The notes under the pieces: generated by a model
What the model was told of the DNA's origin: nothing
Seen by the model: the letters and a program-made list of their open reading frames with translations, nothing else
Database searches by the model: none
Position numbers and translations under genes: made by a program
Assembly: GCA_017644105.1 (NCBI GenBank)
Contig: JAEPMD010000033.1
Location: 1-36,588, forward strand
Length of the DNA stretch: 36,588 nt
Source: Rhizobiaceae bacterium
Lineage (GTDB): Bacteria; Pseudomonadota; Alphaproteobacteria; Rhizobiales; Rhizobiaceae
Reading direction: 5' to 3'
In this document: positions 1 through 6,105 of the stretch, one piece after another
Position numbering within the stretch: the first letter of the stretch is position 1
How the letters are laid out: every line of letters starts with the position of its first letter

Positions 1-85
1 TTGGAAAAGCCCGCTGGCATTCGAAAGAATGGTAGCTTAAAGAGTAATTGAAGCGGAACAAAAACGTGACAGGTCCAGTTCGGAT

Positions 86-346
86 GTGGGCGAAGAGTTT
101 GATGCTTATTGGGATGAGCAGAAACGTCTCGCGTTAGAGAAGCTCAGTCACGATGAGGGACTTAACGCTGATGGTCTCGAAAAGGTGATCGGCGATTATC
201 TATTCACCGAAAAAGTTCCGATGCGTGATGATGTGATCGAAATTATGGATACACGCCCAAGTCTAAAACAACGGGCGACGGTTGCTGAGCGCGTGATCGA
301 GAAGATTAAAGGTTTCATTGAGACGTTTATTGAAGGTGTTGATTAA
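86..346 (+). pseudogene. C-terminal remnant of type I restriction enzyme R subunit (HsdR)
   Basis: The 86-residue reading frame resembles the extreme C-terminus of HsdR, the ATP-dependent translocase/nuclease subunit of type I restriction systems. It has a W-rich acidic start, a DEGLN segment, then DYLFTEKVP, TRPSLKQR and a final amphipathic IEKIKGFIETF helix. Full HsdR is about 750-1100 residues, so only the tail is present. The frame stays open upstream only to a TAA at 38-40. Residues coded before that stop (2-37) are not clearly HsdR-like, so I infer decay or truncation rather than a gene running in from the left. The GTG at 86 is the first usable start but has no convincing ribosome site. 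No hsdS or hsdM is visible. The family call is from memory of the C-terminal pattern; moderately sure. Confidence 0.55.
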
Positions 347-444
347 AAAGAGGTTCAGATCTTATTTGATTTTCGGCAAGCCCATGTCTGTAAATGTCTC
401 ATAGGATACCTCTTTATGGCGATGGGGACCCCGCACAAAAAAGA

Positions 445-497
445 CCCCCACCCCCATACCATCTTACAATCGTTAAAATAAAAGCACCCCCACCCCC
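445..497. repeat. Duplicated C5-A-C5 motif (G5-T-G5 on minus)
   Basis: The 11-mer CCCCCACCCCC occurs at 445-455 and again at 487-497, 42 bp apart, each preceded by an A-rich tract. A GGGGACCCC palindrome lies just upstream at 424-432, and the second copy runs into a small perfect hairpin, CCCTA-TCT-TAGGG (495-507). The minus strand therefore carries four G5 tracts in 53 nt. The stretch from 347 to 571 has no gene; these motifs and the hairpin at 518-550 are all I see in it. Confidence 0.7.
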
Positions 498-517
498 TAT
501 CTTAGGGATATGATGAG

Positions 518-550
518 GTGCCGCGTGGTTTGAGATACAGACCACCGCAC
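518..550. other. Intergenic hairpin
   Basis: GTGC (518-521) pairs with GCAC (547-550), and GTGGT (525-529) pairs with ACCAC (541-545) across a small internal loop, with an 11-nt apical loop. It lies about 20 bp past the stop codon of the minus-strand XRE gene. No U-tract follows on either strand, so it is a poor intrinsic terminator. It could be a 3'-end stabiliser or part of a small RNA. Confidence 0.35.
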
Positions 551-571
551 ATAAAGAACTAGCGTAAAACG

Positions 572-901
572 TTATTGTAAATCGGAAGGCCAATCGATAG
601 GTCGATATCCCGCAAAGAAGTAACTGAGAAGTTTACAGGCTGACGGCGGCATCATCTCGTGCTGCTCGTTGTTCGCTGTTGTTTCCCACCTCGCGACGGT
701 TTCGGCATCGACATTCATCAGTTTTGCTAATTGCTGTTGGGAGAGATTGAGATAGTCGCGGATGCGCACTACTGCGTCAGGTTTGTAGACTGCATCCAAA
801 AGGTCAAGCGATTCGACATCGGTATGGCTTTGCATCCGTTTGAAGATCTCATTTAGTCTTGGTGCCCCTGCAATAAAAGTTATAGGTTTAACAATGCGCA
901 T
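572..901 (-). CDS. XRE-like helix-turn-helix transcriptional regulator
   Basis: A 109-residue protein. Residues about 45-72 form a Cro/C1-type helix-turn-helix: the run beginning LSQQQLAKLMNVD is followed by TVARWE, the usual turn and recognition helix. The N-terminal 40 residues are not recognised. The short C-terminal tail (KLLSYFFAG) looks like a helix that could dimerise. Size and layout resemble HigA-type antitoxins or small phage/island regulators, but no toxin gene adjoins it. The ATG at 901 has GGAG about 9 nt upstream. Divergent or autoregulated expression cannot be judged. The gene lies between tRNA-Arg and the HsdR remnant, so accessory DNA is likely. The DNA-binding role is well supported; the targets are unknown. 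Confidence 0.75.
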   Translation of the reverse strand: MRIVKPITFIAGAPRLNEIFKRMQSHTDVESLDLLDAVYKPDAVVRIRDYLNLSQQQLAKLMNVDAETVARWETTANNEQHEMMPPSACKLLSYFFAGYRPIDWPSDLQ

Positions 902-1058
902 ATCGTATTACTCCGACGTATGGTTTCATATTTATGCTAGAGTGTTGGGGTTTGCTGGGCCCGTTAGTTTTATAGCATAAAAATGCGCGTAATTATCTGA
1001 TTCGAAAAACTTTTTTGTGTATAAGGTGATCCCATAATATTTGACCAGAAACGAGCTT

Positions 1059-1094
1059 CAACATTCTCGAAATGTTGCGTTTTTGTTGCGTTTT
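1059..1094. repeat. Hairpin followed by a tandem 11-bp duplication
   Basis: CAACATT (1059-1065) and AATGTTG (1071-1077) form a 7-bp inverted repeat. Overlapping its right arm, TGTTGCGTTTT is duplicated head to tail with no spacer (1073-1083 and 1084-1094). It lies about 70 bp beyond the 3' end of the minus-strand tRNA-Arg. Possible roles are recombinase arm sites, an operator or replication slippage; none is established. Confidence 0.6.
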
Positions 1095-1161
1095 ATCGGT
1101 TTGCTAATATATAAGACTCGAACGCATTTCGTTTAAGATATTGATATTATTGAGATAAGAA

Positions 1162-1238
1162 TGGCGCACCCGGGAAGATTCGAACTCCCGACCCCTTGAT
1201 TCGTAGTCAAGTACTCTATCCAGCTGAGCTACGGGTGC
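1162..1238 (-). tRNA. tRNA-Arg (anticodon ACG)
   Basis: Read on the minus strand, a full cloverleaf is present. The 7-bp acceptor GCACCCG/CGGGTGC closes 1238 to 1166, the discriminator base is G, and CCA is encoded in the genome (1162-1164). The anticodon stem is CTTGA/TCAAG and its loop CTACGAA contains ACG. The T arm contains the expected GTTCGAATC loop. ACG is read as ICG after TadA deamination and decodes CGU, CGC and CGA. tRNA genes, particularly their 3' ends, are common integration sites, which fits the accessory-looking DNA just downstream. Confidence 0.97.
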
Positions 1239-1270
1239 GAATGACGTGATAGTTTCGAACGTCTGGCGTT

Positions 1271-1299
1271 CTAGTAATGGGTCATCATCGGTTTTGCAA
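1271..1299 (-). promoter_or_regulatory. Predicted sigma-70 promoter of tRNA-Arg
   Basis: On the minus strand, TTGCAA (1294-1299) and TACTAG (1271-1276) are separated by exactly 17 bp. Transcription would start roughly 25 nt before the mature tRNA 5' end. This is a match by eye to the consensus only. Confidence 0.45.
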
Positions 1300-1363
1300 G
1301 CATCAATTTTAAAAACTATCATTTTGTTTGAAAATTTTATCGCCGATGCCGATTTTGTTGTTT

Positions 1364-2824
1364 TTACGAGGCCGAATGCGGGATGGTTATTTCAAACCTT
1401 GTGCCTGGTGTTGATTTTTCCGCCAGAATAATGTCACCGCCATGCGCTTGCACCAATTCGCGCGCAATTGCTAGACCAAGACCCGTGCCGCCTGCACGTG
1501 TTGAGCCTTGGAAGGGTTTAAACAAATGCTCTTTTGCGCGTGCTGGCATGCCTGGTCCTGTATCATCGATCGTAATGCAAACTGCATTATCTTTGATAAA
1601 TGCATCAAGGCATAAGCGTTTCACAATGGCAGGATCTGCATCATAATCAGACTTTAGAGCCTGAATGGCATTGCGTGAAATATTATTGATGACGCGGAAC
1701 AATTGTTCGCTATCAGCATGAAGCTCTAACTCTTCCGGCACTTTCGTGATGATTTCAATATCATCATCTTGAACATCATCGCTCAACACGTCTTTAATTT
1801 CTGCTGTCAGTGCTGCGAGTTTAATAACCCGGCGTTTAGGTTCCGCTTCTTGCGCACGTCCATAGCCTAAGACTTCGCTTGAATACCCGACAGCGCGGTC
1901 AATGGTTTGTAAGAGTTTCGGTGCAAAGCGTTTGACCATCGGATCATCCACATTGGCCATACGGTCGGAAATGAGCTGTGCCGAGGTCAAGATATTGCGC
2001 ATATCGTGGTTGATCTTGGATACTGCCAGGCCCAGATCCGCCAAACGCTTTTGTTGGCGCAATGTGCTGTGAAGTTGTGTCTGCATAGCAGACAAATGCT
2101 GCTCCGCAAGCCACAATTCATCATCGCCATCATCGGGCTTGATAATGCGTGTCGCGTCTTCCGGATTATCTGAAAAATTCTGCATCGACCAGGTGAGACG
2201 GCGTATGGGCTGTAACATTAAACGGTTAATGGTGAAGAACAACAAACCAGCGGTTATGGCAGCAATAATCAGCGAGATAAACAATACATTGCGGCTATAA
2301 ATAAGCATGGCATGGCGCAATTGATCATCGCTGATAATCAATTCGATCTGAAAATCATTGCTTTCGCCCACGGCACCCAAAACGCGGATAATTCGGTCAC
2401 CACCCCAAATGAGGGTTTCAAACGCATCCATAATAGCTGCCAAAGGACCGGTATTATCCAAATCATAACTTGCTGAAATTGCTGGCGGCATTTCCTCAGA
2501 GGCGACAATGCGCGATGTGCCATCTTTTCTCAGGATGATCGCTTTCGTCCCTGTGGACATCAAGGTATCGCTTTGAACTTTGGCGGATAATTCTGTGACC
2601 TGCTGGCTTTCAAAGACGATACTGGCGGCCGCTGCTGTATTTAACCGATCTTCCAACCATCTTAGTCTTGTATTTGCCACCGATGGCACAAAGGCCAAAA
2701 CCTCAGCCAGCATCACAAAGATGATCGTGAGCGTGATCAACTTACTCTGAAGCCCGCGCACAGGCTTGGTGCCAATTTCCTGCGCGGGTTTAATATTATC
2801 CAGATCTAGTTTTTCATGCGACAT
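1364..2824 (-). CDS. Membrane sensor histidine kinase
   Basis: A 486-residue two-component kinase. Transmembrane segments at about 28-49 and 178-199 flank a periplasmic sensor region of about 125 residues. A HAMP linker follows (about 200-252), then the dimerisation/phosphoacceptor helix with His273 in an NHDMRN motif. The ATPase domain has an N-box (380-390), DxGxG (421-425) and GTGLGL (446-451), so all catalytic elements are intact. No response regulator is encoded nearby, so the partner is unknown. I prefer the ATG at 2824. A TTG at 2869 would add 15 residues and overlap the flavoprotein stop as TTGA, so translational coupling is possible. It follows the FAD oxidoreductase on the same strand, suggesting cotranscription and perhaps redox or envelope sensing; that link is inference. 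Confidence 0.88.
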   Translation of the reverse strand: MSHEKLDLDNIKPAQEIGTKPVRGLQSKLITLTIIFVMLAEVLAFVPSVANTRLRWLEDRLNTAAAASIVFESQQVTELSAKVQSDTLMSTGTKAIILRKDGTSRIVASEEMPPAISASYDLDNTGPLAAIMDAFETLIWGGDRIIRVLGAVGESNDFQIELIISDDQLRHAMLIYSRNVLFISLIIAAITAGLLFFTINRLMLQPIRRLTWSMQNFSDNPEDATRIIKPDDGDDELWLAEQHLSAMQTQLHSTLRQQKRLADLGLAVSKINHDMRNILTSAQLISDRMANVDDPMVKRFAPKLLQTIDRAVGYSSEVLGYGRAQEAEPKRRVIKLAALTAEIKDVLSDDVQDDDIEIITKVPEELELHADSEQLFRVINNISRNAIQALKSDYDADPAIVKRLCLDAFIKDNAVCITIDDTGPGMPARAKEHLFKPFQGSTRAGGTGLGLAIARELVQAHGGDIILAEKSTPGTRFEITIPHSAS

Positions 2825-2865
2825 GTTTTGCTCAAATATGATTCCGTACAATAGGTTTATCACTA

Positions 2866-4293
2866 TCAACCAAATTTTCGCAAAAATCCAATCACTGCGC
2901 GAACAAATGGTTTACTCGTAATCGGTCCATAATGTGTCATTACCGCTCGCTTGCCGATTTCAGACATTGTTGGGTAAGGAGGAATGTAACCGCGCACATT
3001 TGATAACTTCATTTTATTGGTAATGGCAAGAGCCCACATATTGATCATTTCGCCTGCACCAGCACCAGCAATCGCAACGCCCACCAGGCGGCCTTTTTTG
3101 TCGGCGACGATTTTAATCAAACCATCTGTTTTACGCTCAGCACGTGCGCGGTCATTTTCAGCATATTCCCATCTAAGAACTGAGATCGTGTCGCCATATT
3201 TTTCGCGCGCTTGCGCTTCTGTTAGGCCAACATTGGCAAGCTCAGGCTCTGTATAGGTCGCCCAAGGGATAATCTCCTGGTTCTCTTTCGCTGGCAAACG
3301 GAAGAGGATTTGTTGAACAACCAATCCTGCGTGATAGCCAGCCACGTGAGTGAACTGAAATCCACCAGCGACATCTCCAATCGCGTAAACACGCTTATTG
3401 GATGTACGCATATTGGCGCCAACTTTAATGCCGCGGCGATCATATTCGATTTGCGCCTGTTCAAGACCTAAGCCATTAACATTAGCTGCACGACCCGTAG
3501 CAACAAGCACATGCGAACCTTTAATATCGCGCTGGCCGTCACTGGTTTCAACTGTCACAGACACACCGGATTTAGCTTTAGAAAGTTTCACAACCTTTGT
3601 GTCTTCTAAAATCTCAACGCCTTCTTCGCGAATGCGCTTTAAGACAACTTCAGCCAATTCTGGATCATCTTTGCCGAGCGCTTTAAAGCCTTCAACAACG
3701 GTCACTTTAGAACCCAGACGATGGTGGGCTTGCGCCATTTCCATGCCGATCGGGCCACCACCAATGACGATGAGATGATCTGGGCGTGTCGTTTGCTCAA
3801 AAATTGTTTCATTAATGAGGTAATCAACCTCATCAATACCTGGAATTGGCGGCACAAAGGCAGAAGACCCTGTTGCAATCACGTAACGTCTGGCTTTGAT
3901 GATCGTATCGCCTGCTTGCACAGTATCCGCATCAATAAAGACACCAGCTTGCTCGATGACATTTACACCCAGTGAACGGAACCGCTCTGGTGAATCATGC
4001 GGCGCAATGCCAGCAATGACGTTTTTGATATGCGCATTAACCTCATCAAATTTCACATCAACTTTGTTGACATGAACGCCGAATTTCTTGCCGTCAACGG
4101 CTGCGCGGGCATGTTTGCCAGCTGCGATGATGGCTTTAGATGGAACGCAACCATAGTTGAGGCAGTCTCCACCCATTTTGCCTTTTTCAAGAAGTACAAC
4201 TTCGACACCGAAAGCTGCGGCTGCTGCGGCTACGGACAGGCCGCCTGAGCCGCCGCCGATAACGCAGATATCTGGAGTGATCGTTTTTGACAT
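2866..4293 (-). CDS. MerA/Lpd-like FAD-dependent NAD(P)-disulfide oxidoreductase
   Basis: A 475-residue class I pyridine nucleotide-disulfide oxidoreductase. It has an N-terminal FAD dinucleotide fold (GGGSGG at 13-18), the redox-active disulfide Cys44/Cys49 in GGDCLNYGCVPSK, a second NAD(P)-binding GGGPIGME motif, a GDVAGG flavin motif, and a C-terminal dimerisation domain. Dihydrolipoamide dehydrogenases carry a catalytic His before Pro-Thr in that last domain; here it is Tyr440 (YPTMSE), with Glu445 kept. As I recall, mercuric reductase has Tyr at this site. The MerA N-terminal heavy-metal domain and C-terminal Cys pair are both absent, so mercury reduction is doubtful and the substrate is unknown. 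The ATG has a GGGGGA ribosome site. It lies 45 bp after the TVP38 gene, a pairing also known to me as fused proteins. Confidence 0.9.
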   Translation of the reverse strand: MSKTITPDICVIGGGSGGLSVAAAAAAFGVEVVLLEKGKMGGDCLNYGCVPSKAIIAAGKHARAAVDGKKFGVHVNKVDVKFDEVNAHIKNVIAGIAPHDSPERFRSLGVNVIEQAGVFIDADTVQAGDTIIKARRYVIATGSSAFVPPIPGIDEVDYLINETIFEQTTRPDHLIVIGGGPIGMEMAQAHHRLGSKVTVVEGFKALGKDDPELAEVVLKRIREEGVEILEDTKVVKLSKAKSGVSVTVETSDGQRDIKGSHVLVATGRAANVNGLGLEQAQIEYDRRGIKVGANMRTSNKRVYAIGDVAGGFQFTHVAGYHAGLVVQQILFRLPAKENQEIIPWATYTEPELANVGLTEAQAREKYGDTISVLRWEYAENDRARAERKTDGLIKIVADKKGRLVGVAIAGAGAGEMINMWALAITNKMKLSNVRGYIPPYPTMSEIGKRAVMTHYGPITSKPFVRAVIGFLRKFG

Positions 4294-4338
4294 TTCAAAT
4301 GTCCCCCTATTAAATTTGTATAAGACGTTATCAGACGT

Positions 4339-5112
4339 TTATTTGTTGCGGAATCTGCGAACGATGGAAGGGATCGTTGCAACTGCGGCAAGCGCTGCGA
4401 ACGCGATGGTGATTTCAGGTGTCACCAAATCAGAGACAGATGCTTCCTGTCCGGATTGGGCTGCAGCCATCAACACACTATCAACGCCTTGTCCGAGATA
4501 AGTATAAGCAAAGGTGCCTGGCAAAATTCCGATGATTGTCGCAGTCATATAAGTGCGCAATGGGATGTTAAATAAAGCTGGCACAATGTTCATCACAAAG
4601 AATGGGAACACAGGTGCGAGGCGTAAGATCACCATATAGCTGAACGCATCTTTTTGGAAACCTTCTGAAAGTTTGGCCGCAAACGGACCTGCGCGTTCAC
4701 GCAAGAAGTCGCCAAAGGCAGTTTGTGCCGCTTTAAATAAGATCGCAGCGCCAATGGTTGCACCAAATGCGGTTAAAACACCGCCCAAGAACCAACCAAA
4801 TAGAAATCCACCAAAAATGGTCAGGATCGAAGCGGCTGGGAAAGAGAAAGCAACAGCTGCAATATATAAGAAGAAATACATCGCGGACGCTAAAACCAGA
4901 TTTTCGCTGACAAAGCCTTGTAGGGCATCACGCTGCTCGGCAAGTGCTGAAAGCGATAGATATTCATGTAGGCCTGCTGCATAACCTGCACCTAGACCAG
5001 ATAGAACAATGATAACGGGCAAAAACCGCTTCAGCATGCTTCCGCTTTTCTTTTGGGTTGCATCTGACATTATATTTTGATCCGTATCTTCCACGATTGT
5101 ATTCATTTCCAT
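4339..5112 (-). CDS. TVP38/TMEM64 (DedA/SNARE-associated) family membrane protein
   Basis: About 257 residues. A first transmembrane helix at roughly 30-50 (numbering from the 5112 start) is followed by the conserved core: an FSFPAAS helix, the glycine-rich FGGFLFGWFLGG segment, RLAPVFPFFVMN, and IPLRTYMTATIIGILPGTFAYTYLG. RLxPxxPF and GxxPGTxxY are typical of this family. Members sit in the cytoplasmic membrane and relate to lipid scramblase/transport-like DedA proteins; the exact substrate is unknown. The ATG at 5112 is chosen because GGAGAG (5118-5123) stands 5 nt before it; a longer frame to 5208 lacks such a site. It is the first gene of the minus-strand set with the flavoprotein and kinase. 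Confidence 0.9.
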   Translation of the reverse strand: MEMNTIVEDTDQNIMSDATQKKSGSMLKRFLPVIIVLSGLGAGYAAGLHEYLSLSALAEQRDALQGFVSENLVLASAMYFFLYIAAVAFSFPAASILTIFGGFLFGWFLGGVLTAFGATIGAAILFKAAQTAFGDFLRERAGPFAAKLSEGFQKDAFSYMVILRLAPVFPFFVMNIVPALFNIPLRTYMTATIIGILPGTFAYTYLGQGVDSVLMAAAQSGQEASVSDLVTPEITIAFAALAAVATIPSIVRRFRNK

Positions 5113-5208
5113 TTCATCTCTCCAAAAAGTCGGACATCGGTCCGTTGTTGATGAAGGGATAAACTTTTGTGCGATCACATACCAATGACATTCAATCGCG
5201 TTCATCAA

Positions 5209-5236
5209 ACTATATGTGAGCGATACTAACGTTCAA
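5209..5236 (-). promoter_or_regulatory. Predicted sigma-70 promoter of the TVP38-oxidoreductase-kinase unit
   Basis: On the minus strand, TTGAAC (5231-5236) and TATAGT (5209-5214) are separated by 16 bp, placing a start near 5202 and a leader of about 90 nt before the ATG at 5112. The 386-bp gap from 5113 to 5498 has no gene. It holds this promoter, the divergent rpmH promoter and an alternating palindrome ACGCGCGCGT (5335-5344). Confidence 0.55.
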
Positions 5237-5359
5237 CTCACACTGTTGTGAGGTGTCTTAAAAAAGCGTTTTAATCTTCATTTTCATTTTAATGATTAGA
5301 TCTTGTGTCGGTATGGTCGCACTATTTTATTCTTACGCGCGCGTTCATGGGCTTATTTA

Positions 5360-5388
5360 TTGACAATGTAAGGTTTTGATGTCTATAA
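5360..5388 (+). promoter_or_regulatory. Predicted sigma-70 promoter of rpmH-rnpA
   Basis: A perfect TTGACA -35 (5360-5365), a 17-bp spacer and a CTATAA -10 (5383-5388), the strongest promoter match noticed in the window. Transcription would start near 5395, leaving a leader of about 100 nt before rpmH. A strong promoter fits a ribosomal protein gene. Confidence 0.7.
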
Positions 5389-5498
5389 GCCGCTCGTGAA
5401 GGTGTTTGACGATCAAAAGGTCGCAAATGCCATCTTTAACAACGCTCCTGTAAAAATACAGATATTAAGAAGGGCCGCACACCGCGGTATTAAAATAA

Positions 5499-5636
5499 AT
5501 GTCAAAGCGTACTTTTCAACCATCAAAGCTTGTTCGCAAGCGTCGTCATGGATTCCGTGCTCGTCTCGCCACTAAAGGTGGACGTAAAGTTCTAGCAGCT
5601 CGTCGTGCGCAAGGTCGCAAACGTCTATCTGCATAA
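5499..5636 (+). CDS. rpmH: 50S ribosomal protein L34
   Basis: A 45-residue, very basic protein beginning [19 protein letters not shown] and ending GRKRLSA, which matches bacterial L34 almost throughout (usual length 44-47). It is a large-subunit protein that binds 23S rRNA. The gene stands at the head of the rpmH-rnpA-yidC group, 11 bp before the longest possible rnpA start, and is preceded by a strong predicted promoter. There is no strong Shine-Dalgarno sequence directly before the ATG, only an AT-rich stretch. dnaA is not next to it, which is the normal arrangement in alphaproteobacteria. Confidence 0.98.
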   Translation: MSKRTFQPSKLVRKRRHGFRARLATKGGRKVLAARRAQGRKRLSA

Positions 5637-5674
5637 GTTCATAAATCTTGCAGCCTGAATTGAGAGGGCTGAAG

Positions 5675-6103
5675 TTGACTTCACACAACACAATTTCCCG
5701 CGTCGAGCGTTTGACCAAGCGAGCAGAATATTTAGCTGTTCGCAACGGGAAGAAGCGGCGCGGTAAATATTTCTTGCTTGAAGTTTTAGATCGTGGCGAT
5801 GGTGATCACAACGGTGAACTTAAACCGCCGCGCATCGGATATACCGTCACAAAACGGCAAGGCAATGCGGTTAAACGAAATCGAATTCGCCGTCGTTTAA
5901 AAGAAGCGGTCAGGCTCAAAGCTCATGAATTTTTGAAGCCGGGCCACGATTATGTCCTTATCGGTCATAATGAGCTATTGGATGCGAGCTTTAGTGACCT
6001 TATCTATAGCCTTGAAGAACGCTTCAAAAGTAAGAAAAACTCTGATAGAAACCCGCGGACAGGCGCAAAACATAAAAACAATGTTGCCGAGTGTAAGGAT
6101 TAA
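5675..6103 (+). CDS. rnpA: Ribonuclease P protein component
   Basis: The protein subunit of RNase P, which binds the catalytic RNA and assists 5' maturation of pre-tRNA. The signature RNR region is clear: GYTVTKRQGNAVKRNRIRRR followed by LKEAVR. An N-terminal LTKRAEYLAVRNG segment leads into the family's usual first strand, and the C-terminus is a basic tail. I chose the TTG at 5675 because AGAGGG stands about 6 nt upstream, giving 142 residues. A TTG at 5648 would add nine residues and has no ribosome site. Its stop codon lies 2 bp before yidC. Coexpression with rpmH and yidC is conserved among bacteria. Confidence 0.96.
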   Translation: MTSHNTISRVERLTKRAEYLAVRNGKKRRGKYFLLEVLDRGDGDHNGELKPPRIGYTVTKRQGNAVKRNRIRRRLKEAVRLKAHEFLKPGHDYVLIGHNELLDASFSDLIYSLEERFKSKKNSDRNPRTGAKHKNNVAECKD

Positions 6104-6105
6104 TA

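Noticed and set aside
572-901. Toxin-antitoxin pair at the XRE gene
   Set aside because: Its size suggests an antitoxin, but no plausible toxin frame lies on either side (347-571 and 902-1161 hold no gene-like frame).
1-1161. Direct repeat of the tRNA-Arg 3' end as an attachment site
   Set aside because: I searched by eye for the acceptor and T-arm sequence left of the tRNA and found no second copy in the window.
3398-3975. Long open frames antisense to the flavoprotein gene
   Set aside because: They mirror the codon pattern of the real gene, lack ribosome sites and show no family features.
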